Source: Acetobacter vaccinii (GTDB lineage Bacteria > Pseudomonadota > Alphaproteobacteria > Acetobacterales > Acetobacteraceae). From it: 64,000 nt of DNA. The notes beneath the pieces were generated by a model that was not told the origin of the DNA, did no database searches, and was given only the letters and a program-made list of their open reading frames with translations. Position numbers and translations under genes: made by a program. Position 1 is the first letter of the stretch; every line of letters starts with the position of its first letter. Positions 44,408-53,532 of the stretch are shown here, one piece after another. The stretch lies in assembly GCF_008365315.1 (NCBI RefSeq), contig NZ_CP043506.1, positions 929,001 through 993,000 of the forward strand, in the 5' to 3' direction.

Positions 44408-46612
44408 TCAACTGGCCGAAGGTGGGACCGCATGCTGCCATACAGGCGGCTTTTCCGCCTGTTCACCCGGCAGGGCAGGTGTGACGTCCTGTGGCTGACA
44501 CAGGGGAGAGAGCGCAACCATAAGCCTGTGCCGCAACCCTGCGGGCAGGTAGCTGTAACGCTCCTCCAGCACACGCAAACCAAGGCCAGGCCACAGCGCC
44601 CGCAGCCGCTGCCCGTAGTCCCGCACAAGCGCGTGCTGGCCCAGCATATTGGCCGCCGCCAGGGCAGGCACAAGCATGGACACACGCTCGGGCGTCAAGG
44701 CCAGCACACCCTGGGCATGGCGCAGGGCCCGCTCGGGCTCCCCACTGAGCAGGCAGGACAGCACAAATTCATGCTCCGGCGCGGTGGGAATAGGCACTGC
44801 GGTGCCGACATCAAAAAATTCGGCATAGGCCCAGGCCGCCTTGCGGGCATCGCCCTGGCACAGGGCATACAACCCTTCAAGCAGCGCCAGCATACCCCCG
44901 CGGGACTCGGGGTGGACTGTGGCGCGCATCTGGCGCAGCAGCATGCCACTTTCCTCAACCCAGCCTGCATATAACAGGCCCGTGCCCAGCGTATAACGCA
45001 AAAGCTGACTGGCGGGGAAAACCGCAAGCCCGGCCTGCACCATTGTCACCAACTCACGCGCGGCATAGCGGATCGGCACACCCCAGGCCCCGTGCAGCCG
45101 GACGCGCAGATAGGTGGCATGGGCCACAAACACAAAAGCATCCTCTGGCGCGCGCTGGCTGGCACCGCGCAAAAGCTGCTCGATCGCGCCATACAGGGCC
45201 GGGTCGTTGCGCAGCACCAGACCGAAGGCACGCAAGGCCATCTGCATGGGCGACAGCAGCTCCAGCGGGCAGCGGGCCAGCCGCCTGGCCTCCGTGCTCA
45301 GCACCACCAGAGTCAGGCCCGAGGCCATATGCCACGACAGTGCCATAAGGTCGGCTGACCCTACGCTAAAGCCATGCCCCCAGATGATCAGATTATCATG
45401 CCGAGGGTCCTGCACTTCGACCGCGCAGCCAAGCCGCCCGCCTTCATATGTGCCTTCACGCACGATAATGAGCACATCCGCCAGACCCATGTCCTGCGGC
45501 ATATCAGCGCGCACGCTGATATCCATCAGGTCCAGTGCCACGGCGCTTAAAACAAACTCATCCCGCAGTCTGGTAGCCAGGGCACCCAGCCCGGCATCCT
45601 TGTCATAGGGTTGAAACACCACAATAGCCCGCATCCTGCCCTGCCGCCCCATGACAGGTAGCTGCCCCTGGGCACAGCCATGCGGGCAGATGTGCTCGCA
45701 CACACCTTCGGCCCCGCAATTGTCCACCACCTTGTCGGGGCTACGCAGCGGGGGAAGTGCACGGCCATAATGCCGCCCGCGCAGTTCTGCGATCAGGCGC
45801 ATGGTCTCCTGCCCTGGGGCAGTACCGACGGCGTTATGAAACGTGCGGATGCAGGTTTCGGCACTCAGCATGGCTGCGCCGTCGTCCCCGCCGCGGCTTT
45901 CCGCCTGCATCAACCCCCGCCATGCCCCTTCGTGCAGCGGGTGCAGGGCAAGCAGGCGCTGGGCGGCCTCTCGCGCACTGGCGGGGTTGGGCGTGGTGGC
46001 CAGCAGCACTTCCAGCTGGCTGGTCACATGGCTGACAAGGCCCGCCCTTTTGTGGGCCAGCCAGGTGTCAAACGCGGGGTCAACCACGCTCAGATCTTCC
46101 AGCAGCACCGGCAACCTGTCGGGCATGGTCAGCACTGTTGCCTCGGTAATGGCCTGCACGGTGTCGATATCCGTACTAACACCCCCACACCGCAGAGCCA
46201 GCGCATGGCGCTGCACCTCCAGCACATGGGGGCCAAGCGGATGCAAGGCCTCCTGCAGACGATGGATTTCCTGCCGGAGAGAGGCCCGCGCCTGCTCGGG
46301 GCCACGGCGGCTCCACAACAGTTCGGCCAGGCGGGTCCGGGCCATGGGCTTGTGCTCCGACAGCGCCAGTACGGCCAGCAATGCGCGGGTCTTTGTGCCT
46401 GTCGGCAGCAGGGAGACACCATCTGCCCGCTCCACCCGCAGATGCCCAAGCACACACACGCGCAGGACGATATGCGTCTGAGGGGGCATGGCCGGTGTCT
46501 GGGCTGTGGTGTGTCTATCCATCTGCGGTGCGACAGGGTGTTCCATAGCGTCCCACGTGGGGCGGTGTTTCACCATGAACGGTGGACTGCTGGAAAAGTT
46601 CGTTCCTCGCAC
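44408..46612 (-). CDS. SARP/BTAD-type transcriptional regulator with CadC-like middle domain
   Basis: 734 aa. An N-terminal winged helix ('LRVCVLGHLRVERADGVSLLPTGTKTRALLAVLAL', about 48-125, read in parts) is followed by a bacterial transcriptional activator domain (about 130-290). A short cysteine cluster (CX5CX3CX3C near residues 300-314) precedes a TolB/adenylate-cyclase-associated-like region ('ADVLIIVREGTYEGGRLGCAVEVQDPRHDNLIIWG', about 390-440) and TPR-like helices to the end. The GTG at 46612 is used; Met13 and Met22 are alternatives. DNA-binding regulator; target unknown. It has no obvious partner nearby. Confidence 0.8.
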   Translation of the reverse strand: MRGTNFSSSPPFMVKHRPTWDAMEHPVAPQMDRHTTAQTPAMPPQTHIVLRVCVLGHLRVERADGVSLLPTGTKTRALLAVLALSEHKPMARTRLAELLWSRRGPEQARASLRQEIHRLQEALHPLGPHVLEVQRHALALRCGGVSTDIDTVQAITEATVLTMPDRLPVLLEDLSVVDPAFDTWLAHKRAGLVSHVTSQLEVLLATTPNPASAREAAQRLLALHPLHEGAWRGLMQAESRGGDDGAAMLSAETCIRTFHNAVGTAPGQETMRLIAELRGRHYGRALPPLRSPDKVVDNCGAEGVCEHICPHGCAQGQLPVMGRQGRMRAIVVFQPYDKDAGLGALATRLRDEFVLSAVALDLMDISVRADMPQDMGLADVLIIVREGTYEGGRLGCAVEVQDPRHDNLIIWGHGFSVGSADLMALSWHMASGLTLVVLSTEARRLARCPLELLSPMQMALRAFGLVLRNDPALYGAIEQLLRGASQRAPEDAFVFVAHATYLRVRLHGAWGVPIRYAARELVTMVQAGLAVFPASQLLRYTLGTGLLYAGWVEESGMLLRQMRATVHPESRGGMLALLEGLYALCQGDARKAAWAYAEFFDVGTAVPIPTAPEHEFVLSCLLSGEPERALRHAQGVLALTPERVSMLVPALAAANMLGQHALVRDYGQRLRALWPGLGLRVLEERYSYLPAGLRHRLMVALSPLCQPQDVTPALPGEQAEKPPVWQHAVPPSAS

Positions 46613-46998
46613 AACTTCCTGTTGTAACGATGGCCGGGGAACAGGCGAAACAGGCCTGAAGCCACAACCTGAGGGCTCAGACCACCTTGTCTGATGAATG
46701 AACGCTCTCCCCCGCAGGCGTCACGCACCAGCAGGCCGACAATCAACGCTGCACACATGCCAACCCCCAAAAAACCACACTGGCGGAGCAGCACGGCTGG
46801 CAGGCCAGACACCGCCTGACCGTGGCAAAACCATGCTGTTTGGAGCCTTACGACCCCTCACCCCCAGGCATGGGACGATACGCGCAGCCTGCAGCAGGCG
46901 CACGCACCCCTTCCCCCTTACGGCTGTTGGAACGTCTATGCAATCTTGGGTTGTGTACGGTGGCTGGCAGGCTCCGCCTGAAAGCATGCCAGCCGCAG
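46613..46998. other. Intergenic region with a weak hairpin
   Basis: About 390 bases. It contains the SARP regulator's promoter and, at 46962-46994, an imperfect hairpin (GGCTGGCA with TGCCAGCC around 17 bases) just past the stop of the lytic transglycosylase gene. Several open frames exist but none looks coding. Confidence 0.35.
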
Positions 46999-48060
46999 CT
47001 AGCGGCTGACAGCCACGCAGCTGAGCCCCTGCTGGCGCAGAGCAGAGCAGATTGTGTCGGTCTGTCCCTCTGGCAAGCCTGCAAGGCGAGTGCGCCATAC
47101 GGACACCCCACCCGAGCCCACCACAGGCTCCACCCTGCTCACGGCATGATCCAGCGCGCCGGATGCCTGATGTGCCATGGCAATGGCCCGTTGGGCATGT
47201 TCCTGCGTGGAAAATGCACCAATCTGAATAACCGCGTTCCCTGTCCCCCCGACCGGCTGCCACACAATGGCAGGCCCGGCCACGGGTATGGTTGTCGTGG
47301 CAGACAGTACCGGCTGATCCTGCGGGCGGGTTGAGGCCGTGGCTTCGGCAACATCACCCTGGCGGGCGTATCGGCCAGCAGCCTGTGCCTGTTGCAGGGC
47401 GGCATCCACCGGGTCGGTTGTGGTGGCGACCTCCACCGCATCAGTCTCGGCGGTTACAGTCCCCGGTGTGCCATCACCCAGATGCGGGGCCACGGCCGCC
47501 AGATACGACCGCGCGTAGGACGGCAGGGACGTACCGCGCCGCTGGTGATTATCGGCACATTGCGGCCCACAGCTATAGGCCACCAGAAAAGTGGGCGAGC
47601 CAAAGCGGTCATACAGTTCGCGGATATAGCCGCTGCCCGCCATAATATTGTCGTGCGGGTCATACGGGTCGGAACCGAGGTGATAACGGCGGGCCAGCTC
47701 GTGATAGGTATCAGGCTTGATCTGCATCAGCCCGACAGCCCCGTGTACCGAGCGCACAAGATGGCCATGGATATACTGGTGGCCGCCCGATTCCTGGTTC
47801 ATCACCGCGCGGATCCAGCCTTGTGGGATGGAAAAGCGCAGAGCGGCCTCGTTAATATACGGCTTCCACGGGTTCATGGCTGAACCGGGCGGCTGATAAC
47901 TGCGCGATGGCCCGGCACAGGCGGACAACACTGCCAGCAACGCCAGCAGCCCCCATCTGGCACGTGGCACCGCCCCAGACACGCCACCCCCCGCAGCACG
48001 CAGCCCCGAAAGAGGAGAAGCATGACGGGTAGAGCAGGAAGGGGCAGCAGGCCAGCGCAT
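46999..48060 (-). CDS. Lytic transglycosylase lipoprotein with SPOR domain
   Basis: 353 aa from the ATG at 48060 (an in-frame GTG/ATG at 48162 is possible). A lipobox 'LLAVLSAC' in a hydrophobic stretch is followed by an SLT family 1 domain with catalytic Glu in 'AVMNQESGGHQY', 'GAVGLMQIKPDTYHELARRY' and 'FLVAYSCGPQCADNHQ'. The C-terminal 75 residues form a SPOR domain ('AVIQIGAFSTQEHAQRAIAM') that binds denuded glycan at the septum. It cleaves peptidoglycan to anhydromuropeptides. A hydrophobic/Pro-rich linker of about 100 residues joins the two domains. Confidence 0.88.
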   Translation of the reverse strand: MRWPAAPSCSTRHASPLSGLRAAGGGVSGAVPRARWGLLALLAVLSACAGPSRSYQPPGSAMNPWKPYINEAALRFSIPQGWIRAVMNQESGGHQYIHGHLVRSVHGAVGLMQIKPDTYHELARRYHLGSDPYDPHDNIMAGSGYIRELYDRFGSPTFLVAYSCGPQCADNHQRRGTSLPSYARSYLAAVAPHLGDGTPGTVTAETDAVEVATTTDPVDAALQQAQAAGRYARQGDVAEATASTRPQDQPVLSATTTIPVAGPAIVWQPVGGTGNAVIQIGAFSTQEHAQRAIAMAHQASGALDHAVSRVEPVVGSGGVSVWRTRLAGLPEGQTDTICSALRQQGLSCVAVSR

Positions 48061-48162
48061 GGCCCCATGGTGCCCCCACCATGGGCAAGATGCAAGAATA
48101 CCCATGGCCACACGGACGCACAGCAGAAGACGGAAATGCGGGGTCATCAGTTTCCCGCACAA

Positions 48163-48339
48163 CCCGGCCCTTTGGCCTCATTGATTCTGGCACGATGGGC
48201 GACACAGCAGATGACTGATTATGATCAGTGCCTATCCACCCAAGACCCAGCCATCCGTGCCCTTACGCCCCGAACCCATGACCACGCCACAAGCACAACA
48301 ACTGTGACGGGGCATACCCTGTAGCGCAGTGCCACCCTG
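48163..48339. other. Short intergenic region
   Basis: 177 bases between the transglycosylase (alternative start) and the end of the first siderophore receptor gene. Nothing beyond ordinary sequence is seen; the promoter of the transglycosylase gene should be here. Confidence 0.4.
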
Positions 48340-50910
48340 TCACCAGTTATATGTCAGATTCCCATAAACACGCCGCCCCTGGCCGATATAGCACTGGGCC
48401 GTGCCGCAGGAGGTAACATAGTAGGCGTTGGACAGGTTTGAAATTGTCACCTGCCCAACAAGACCTTTGAGAACAGGGGAGGCCTTGCCAAAATCATACC
48501 GTGCCCCAGTATCAAACAGTATGAATGCCGGAACCTTGAAGGAATTGGCCGTGTTGCCATACGTCCAGCCGACATAACGCGTCCCAAAGTTAAGCTCCAA
48601 CCCCCTCAGCCGCCCTTCTGGCAGAGCATAGTTGATGAACATGGAGGTCATGTTACGGGGCACAGCATTGGCATATTTACCCTGCAACGGCACCGCCGCC
48701 CCGGCATACATGTGGTAACCGGCCTGGTTTGATGTCGGGTCATAGTAATAAGGCACGGTGGTATCAGTGCTTTTGGAATACCGGACATCATCATACGTAT
48801 AGGACGCCAGAAACCGCAGGTTTCTGGTCACATTGGCCTGAGCCGATACCTCAAACCCCTGCGATGTCATCTGGCCTGTCTGAATGGAATAGCCGGGGTT
48901 CTGCGGGTCCGATGTCAGCACATTGGTCTGGTCAATATGGAACGCCGATGCGGTAAACAGCCCATCAAAACCTATGGGTTTGTATTTCAGCCCGGCCTCG
49001 TACTGCTTGCCCTGTGTGGGTTTAAAGGCATGCCCTTCCATATCGGTGCCAGTCTGCGGCTGGAATGACGTAGCATAGCTAAAATAGGGAGCCAGCCCGA
49101 ACGCAAACTCATACGTAGCCCCGGCCCGCCAGGTAAATGCCTGTGTCGAGAACGGAGACTGCGTTGTGCTGCTTCTGCCCGTATAGGGGAAATTGGACTG
49201 AGACCACGAATATTGAGAATACCAGTCCTGACGGCCACCCAGTGTGACAGTCAGCCCCTTGTATTTGATCTGATCCTGAAAATACACACCCACCTGATCA
49301 TACGTATTCCGCCCGAACCAGGACCATGATGTCGCATTGGCCGACCCCATGCCGGGATAACCAAAATGCGGCACAAATTCCCCATACACCGGGTCATAAA
49401 TATTCAGGCTATTAGCGGCAGACCTGTAATACTGTCCGTTGGAATGGTAATCCCAGAAGTCAACACCCGCAATGGCGGTATGTTTGACCTCCCCTGTACG
49501 GAAATTACCCGCCAGACGGGAATCCAGAGAGGCCGTGCGCGTAGTATTGGGCACGGCAAACGCCACGCGGGGCTGCGTCACACCATCGGCGTCCAATGCG
49601 CCATATTTTGTGTAAACATAGCTGAAGTTTGTTTTGGACGCCTCATACCGGAATGTCTGCTGGAATGTGAGGTGAGAGTTGAAACGGTGGGAAAAGAGAT
49701 ATTCAAAAAGCCCACCGCTTTCCTTATGGTTGTTCCACCCCGGCTCCCCCATAAACAGGTTGCGTGGCAGACGCCCGTATTTACCCGGAAACAACGTACC
49801 CACAGCCGGAAGATAGGACGAATAGGCACCATCCTGTGGCGTATAGACATAATTACCGATCAGGGTCAGGTCTGTTTTGTCATCAATCTTCCATGAAATG
49901 GAAGGGGAAATACCAACACGCCGATAACCGACATAATCTGTCTGTGTGTCCTGTGTCACACCGATCCCGGCAATACGATATTTGACACTACCAGAGGCGT
50001 TGACCTTGTCGCTGACATCAAAGGTGGCCTGATAGCGGTTCCAGTTCCCAAAACCGACCGACACACTCCGTAACGGGGTTTCTGTCGGGCGTTTGAGCGT
50101 TTCGTTGATAATACCGCCGGGAGCGGCCTGCCCGTACATGACCGAGGACGGGCCATTAATGGTTTCAACCCGTTCAATAAAAGACGGGTCGAGTGCCACC
50201 TGTGAGTTTGAAATCATACCATCAATAAACTGGGATGATGAAAACCCACGCTGTATGAACGTCCCGCCCCCAAACCCTGCGGCAGCCCCGTTGGTCTGCT
50301 GACCCATGCCCTCGGCATAAATCCCTGGCGTATAACGCAGGGCTTCAGCCAGGTTCTGCACCTGCTGGTCAAGCATCTGCTGTTTGGTCACAACATAGAT
50401 GGAACCTGGAATTTCCGTAATGGGCGTGTCTGTTTTTGTGCCAGAGAACGAACTCTGCGCCACATACCCTACCCCCGGCCCACGAGGGTCCTCATGGCCC
50501 AATGTGCCCCCCACACGGACTGGCCCCAGGGTAATGGCAGAGCCATTTTTGACAATCACAAACGCATCCGACCCTTTTGCCATATATGAAAGGCCTGTCC
50601 CGGCCAGCAGATGGCGCAGACCATCCACCACCGGCATGCGGCCCGACACCCCCTGCGTGGCCACACCGCGTGTCAGGGTGCCATCGGCTGTCATCTGGTA
50701 GCCTGCCTGTTGACCAAAGACCGCCAGCGCCGACCCCAGAGACTGCGCCCCTATATGAAATACTACTGTTTTATCAGTATTTTTCTGACCAGATTCTACA
50801 ATGGGGACCGCCACCGCCAAGCCATGGAGGCCAAAGGTCAAGGGGGTTGTCACCATCAGAAAACACGCGAAACCTCCACGTGGTAGCACTTGACGAGCGG
50901 ATAATTTCAC
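48340..50910 (-). CDS. TonB-dependent siderophore receptor with STN signalling domain (receptor 1)
   Basis: 856 aa from a GTG at 50910 with a very good GGAGGGAA ribosome site 7 bp upstream; the frame is open to 50985 but that extension is not signal-like. Domains in order: signal peptide, STN/secretin-like signalling domain ('VVFHIGAQSLGSALAVFGQQAGYQMTADG' region), TonB box ('ITLGPVRVGG'), plug ('STINGPSSVMYGQAAPGG' type), and a 22-strand barrel ending in 'VYGNLTYNW'. The barrel ends with a Cys pair ('CGTAQC') as in FhuA/FoxA-type receptors, suggesting a hydroxamate-like ligand. It sits after its FecR/FecI genes, the order of FecA-type signalling systems. Confidence 0.92.
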   Translation of the reverse strand: MKLSARQVLPRGGFACFLMVTTPLTFGLHGLAVAVPIVESGQKNTDKTVVFHIGAQSLGSALAVFGQQAGYQMTADGTLTRGVATQGVSGRMPVVDGLRHLLAGTGLSYMAKGSDAFVIVKNGSAITLGPVRVGGTLGHEDPRGPGVGYVAQSSFSGTKTDTPITEIPGSIYVVTKQQMLDQQVQNLAEALRYTPGIYAEGMGQQTNGAAAGFGGGTFIQRGFSSSQFIDGMISNSQVALDPSFIERVETINGPSSVMYGQAAPGGIINETLKRPTETPLRSVSVGFGNWNRYQATFDVSDKVNASGSVKYRIAGIGVTQDTQTDYVGYRRVGISPSISWKIDDKTDLTLIGNYVYTPQDGAYSSYLPAVGTLFPGKYGRLPRNLFMGEPGWNNHKESGGLFEYLFSHRFNSHLTFQQTFRYEASKTNFSYVYTKYGALDADGVTQPRVAFAVPNTTRTASLDSRLAGNFRTGEVKHTAIAGVDFWDYHSNGQYYRSAANSLNIYDPVYGEFVPHFGYPGMGSANATSWSWFGRNTYDQVGVYFQDQIKYKGLTVTLGGRQDWYSQYSWSQSNFPYTGRSSTTQSPFSTQAFTWRAGATYEFAFGLAPYFSYATSFQPQTGTDMEGHAFKPTQGKQYEAGLKYKPIGFDGLFTASAFHIDQTNVLTSDPQNPGYSIQTGQMTSQGFEVSAQANVTRNLRFLASYTYDDVRYSKSTDTTVPYYYDPTSNQAGYHMYAGAAVPLQGKYANAVPRNMTSMFINYALPEGRLRGLELNFGTRYVGWTYGNTANSFKVPAFILFDTGARYDFGKASPVLKGLVGQVTISNLSNAYYVTSCGTAQCYIGQGRRVYGNLTYNW

Positions 50911-50947
50911 AGCGTTCCCTCCGGGCCACAAGGACAATCCCAAACAA

Positions 50948-50962
50948 TGCGACCCATTCGCA
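50948..50962. promoter_or_regulatory. Fur-box-like site upstream of receptor 1
   Basis: TGCGACCCATTCGCA is a 7-1-7 palindrome with perfect TGCGA/TCGCA arms, close to TGCGAATNATTCGCA/TGATAATNATTATCA Fur boxes. It lies 38 bp before the GTG start of receptor 1. It shares the 9-mer TTCGCATTT with the other sites in this island. Confidence 0.55.
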
Positions 50963-51060
50963 TTTGCGGCGTCTACTCCTTCCACGCTCGAGAGGGGGCG
51001 TTTTCAACACAGGTTTAAAAATAAATTTTGCAAGCCCAATGCGGCGGGGCCATGAGCTGC

Positions 51061-52044
51061 TTAAAACGAGGTCACAACCACCAGCCACGGTGCCAGCGCC
51101 ACAACCCGGATATTGTGGCGCTCAGCCATAAGCCGCAAAGCCGCCACGGGGTTATCCAGCCGGTAAAAACCTGTGACCGACGCCTTGGAAACCCCTTTGC
51201 CCAGAACAACAATACGCCCACGATAAAAGGGGCGTAGCCGCCTTATGGCCTCCACCATTGAGACATCCTGTACGGAAAGCTGGCCATACCGCCATGCACC
51301 CACCAGCGCGTCGGCTCGCTCGGCCTGCATCACGCCTGTCCGGGTGTCCACCACAGTGGCCTCTGCCGCCTTGAGGGAGCGGGCTGCGCGGCGCGATGGC
51401 TGAACCGCGACCTCCCCCTGGGCAACCTGCACCTTTACACTGCCTGTATCCGCCGCAACGTCAAACGCTGTGCCAATATCGGTTGTTGTCACGCCATGGG
51501 ACACAACGGAAAAAGGCCGGTCTGGATCGTGCCTGACGTCAAAATACGCCTCGCCATACCACAGCTCGACCACACGCTGCCCCGGCTGGTGCGACAGCCT
51601 GAGCGCTGAATGGGGGGCCAGAGCCACACGTGTGCCATCCGCCAGCACAAAATGCCGGGTCTGCCCCCAGCCAGTGGCATAATCCGCGCCGATACCGCCC
51701 CAGTCCACCATCGTCCAGACCAGACACGCCGCGACACAGGCACCGGCCCATGTGGTCGCACGGGCCAGCCACTGGCGGCGTTGCAGGGTGCGGTAGCGGG
51801 GGGCTTTGGCAGGGTTGCGGGCAAATGCCCCCCACTGTGCGCGGTGGGCAGCAGGTATTTTGCCGATCATATCCCCTGTCTGCTGGATTGCGGCCCAGGC
51901 TAAAGCATTGTGCTCGCTCGCACTGCGCCAGGCGACAAAACGGGCGTACAGCTCGGCATCGTCTGGTCTGTCCTGCAAGAGCACGGCCCAGTACGCGGCT
52001 TCATCCTCAGCCTGTTCATCAATCCCGTTCTGTACCGCCGTCAT
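51061..52044 (-). CDS. FecR-type transmembrane anti-sigma regulator (system 1)
   Basis: 327 aa. N-terminal cytoplasmic domain ('AAYWAVLLQDRPDDAELYARFVAWR', read in parts) is the DUF4880 sigma-binding part; a membrane helix follows (about 92-108); the periplasmic FecR domain has 'VLADGTRVALAPHSALRL', 'GEAYFDVRHDPDRPFSV' and 'TDIGTAFDVAADTG'. The C-terminal DUF4974 (STN-like) region is present but short. It carries the signal from the ligand-loaded receptor to the sigma factor. The gene is between the sigma factor (57 bp upstream) and the receptor. Confidence 0.9.
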   Translation of the reverse strand: MTAVQNGIDEQAEDEAAYWAVLLQDRPDDAELYARFVAWRSASEHNALAWAAIQQTGDMIGKIPAAHRAQWGAFARNPAKAPRYRTLQRRQWLARATTWAGACVAACLVWTMVDWGGIGADYATGWGQTRHFVLADGTRVALAPHSALRLSHQPGQRVVELWYGEAYFDVRHDPDRPFSVVSHGVTTTDIGTAFDVAADTGSVKVQVAQGEVAVQPSRRAARSLKAAEATVVDTRTGVMQAERADALVGAWRYGQLSVQDVSMVEAIRRLRPFYRGRIVVLGKGVSKASVTGFYRLDNPVAALRLMAERHNIRVVALAPWLVVVTSF

Positions 52045-52100
52045 GCCCGCTCTTGTTTCTTACCCGCCTGCCCTGATTACGCCCGTATATCCGGTGTTTT

Positions 52101-52610
52101 TTAGTCTTCATCCAGGCGGCGGCGGCAGTGCCGCAGGCCCCGTACAATCATGGCATGCACGGCTGGTACGGTCATATCAAAAAAACCCGCGATTTCGACC
52201 AGTTTGCAGCCACCCAGCTTGTACATTTCCAACGCAATACGGGTGCGTTCGGGCAGTTCGTTCATGGCAGCCTGTAGCCGCTCGATCTGTTCACGCCCTG
52301 CAATTTCCACTTCTGGCGAGGGCCGGTCATCAGCCAGCGTGTCATACAGGCTTTCAGCCGTTACTGACTGGTCCTCAAATTTTACAGCCCGCCTGTAGCC
52401 GGTAATGACAAGGTTTCTGACAATGCGGTAAAAATAGAACAGCGGTTGGTCAATACTGCTGCCCCCACGCTGGCGCAGGCCATCGGCCTTGGCCCAGGCC
52501 TCCTGGACGATATCTTCGGCATCCACCGTGCCATCTGAAATACGGCCCGCATAATCAATAAGGGCCGCCCGATGCTTGAGATACGCCTCAAAGACCTTGT
52601 CTTTCGTCAC
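52101..52610 (-). CDS. FecI-type ECF sigma factor (system 1)
   Basis: 169 aa with sigma-2 ('AEDIVQEAWAKADGLR') and sigma-4.2 helices ('LPERTRIALEMYKLGGCKLVEIAGFFDMTVPAVHAMI', read in parts), the iron-starvation FecI pattern. It directs RNA polymerase to the receptor 1 promoter once FecR releases or activates it. A Fur-box-like site is 25 bp upstream. It is the first gene of the minus-strand set. Confidence 0.92.
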   Translation of the reverse strand: MTKDKVFEAYLKHRAALIDYAGRISDGTVDAEDIVQEAWAKADGLRQRGGSSIDQPLFYFYRIVRNLVITGYRRAVKFEDQSVTAESLYDTLADDRPSPEVEIAGREQIERLQAAMNELPERTRIALEMYKLGGCKLVEIAGFFDMTVPAVHAMIVRGLRHCRRRLDED

Positions 52611-52634
52611 TCCCCGCGCTCTCTTTCCCGCAAA

Positions 52635-52649
52635 TGCGAATGATTATCG
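52635..52649. promoter_or_regulatory. Fur-box-like site upstream of sigma factor 1
   Basis: TGCGAATGATTATCG matches the TGATAATNATTATCA consensus at 11 of 14 informative positions, with the right half nearly perfect. It lies 25 bp before the sigma factor 1 start, the usual place for Fur control of fecI-type genes. Confidence 0.65.
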
Positions 52650-52844
52650 CCGCTTAACACCAGTCCTGCCCCCAGGCAAGGGCGCACCTGCCACCCGCAC
52701 GCGCCCCTGGGGCCACAACCAGACACAAGCCAGCCTGGCCGGGACGAATAGAGGACTGATTTTTAAAGGGTTGTAAAACGCGGTTCTGCCATGCGGTACT
52801 TTTCGTACCGATCTGTGATCTGGAACTCCTTCACGTCTTGAAAG

Positions 52845-52859
52845 TGATAATGACTCTTA
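52845..52859. promoter_or_regulatory. Fur-box-like site upstream of sigma factor 2
   Basis: TGATAATGACTCTTA has a perfect left half (TGATAAT) of the Fur consensus and a weaker right half. It lies 54 bp before the sigma factor 2 start. Together with the site at 52635 it makes the shared 300-bp spacer a double Fur-controlled divergent promoter. Confidence 0.6.
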
Positions 52860-52913
52860 ATACCATCCGACATTCTGCAACATGCCGGATTCGGCCGGGG
52901 CCTGGAACGGGGT

Positions 52914-53453
52914 ATGGTGACAAACAGCGAAACCATTCTTTCTGTCTATCTGGACAACCGGCTGCGCTTTCTCAACCTTGCAACCAGAATTGTCGGGTCA
53001 CGCTCCAAGGCCGAGGACATTGTGCAGGACGCCTTTGTCAATGTCTCGCAAGCGGTGCGCGGCGGCACCACTGTCACCAGCCCTCTGTCCTATTTCATAC
53101 AGATCATCCGCCGCCTGTCCCTCGACCATGTGCGTTCGGGCAAGGTCCGGTTTGAAGAAACACAGGCAGAGCAGGTGCTGGCCGCCCTGTCCACCGACTA
53201 CCGCACGCCGGAGGATTCCTCAGTCTCGCGCTCTCAGCTCGCAGTTATTGCGTCTGCGCTGGACACATTGCCACACCGGACACGGATTGCCTTTGAAATG
53301 CAGCGTTTTGGAGGTTACAAACTGCGCGAAATCGCAGTCGAGCTGGATATCTCCATAGGGCGTGCAGCCCAGTTGGTTGCCGATGCCTTTCGGGCCTGCA
53401 AAACCGCCCTGGACGCCCAGCCCCCTGCGGCCAGCAAAGACGCAACGCTGTGA
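52914..53453 (+). CDS. FecI-type ECF sigma factor (system 2)
   Basis: 179 aa. Sigma-2 'SKAEDIVQDAFVNVSQAV' and 'SPLSYFIQIIRRLSLDHVR', sigma-4 'LPHRTRIAFEMQRFGGYKLREIAVELDISIGRAAQLVADA' (read in parts). It starts the plus-strand set, facing sigma factor 1. The two sigma factors share family features but are clearly diverged, so they likely recognise different receptor promoters. Confidence 0.92.
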   Translation: MVTNSETILSVYLDNRLRFLNLATRIVGSRSKAEDIVQDAFVNVSQAVRGGTTVTSPLSYFIQIIRRLSLDHVRSGKVRFEETQAEQVLAALSTDYRTPEDSSVSRSQLAVIASALDTLPHRTRIAFEMQRFGGYKLREIAVELDISIGRAAQLVADAFRACKTALDAQPPAASKDATL

Positions 53454-53532
53454 GAACAGGATTTTTCGTGCAGTTTCTTATCAGCGCGTGCCCACCGCGC
53501 GCGGCACACTCCCTTTCCGCCATGTGGCCCCC

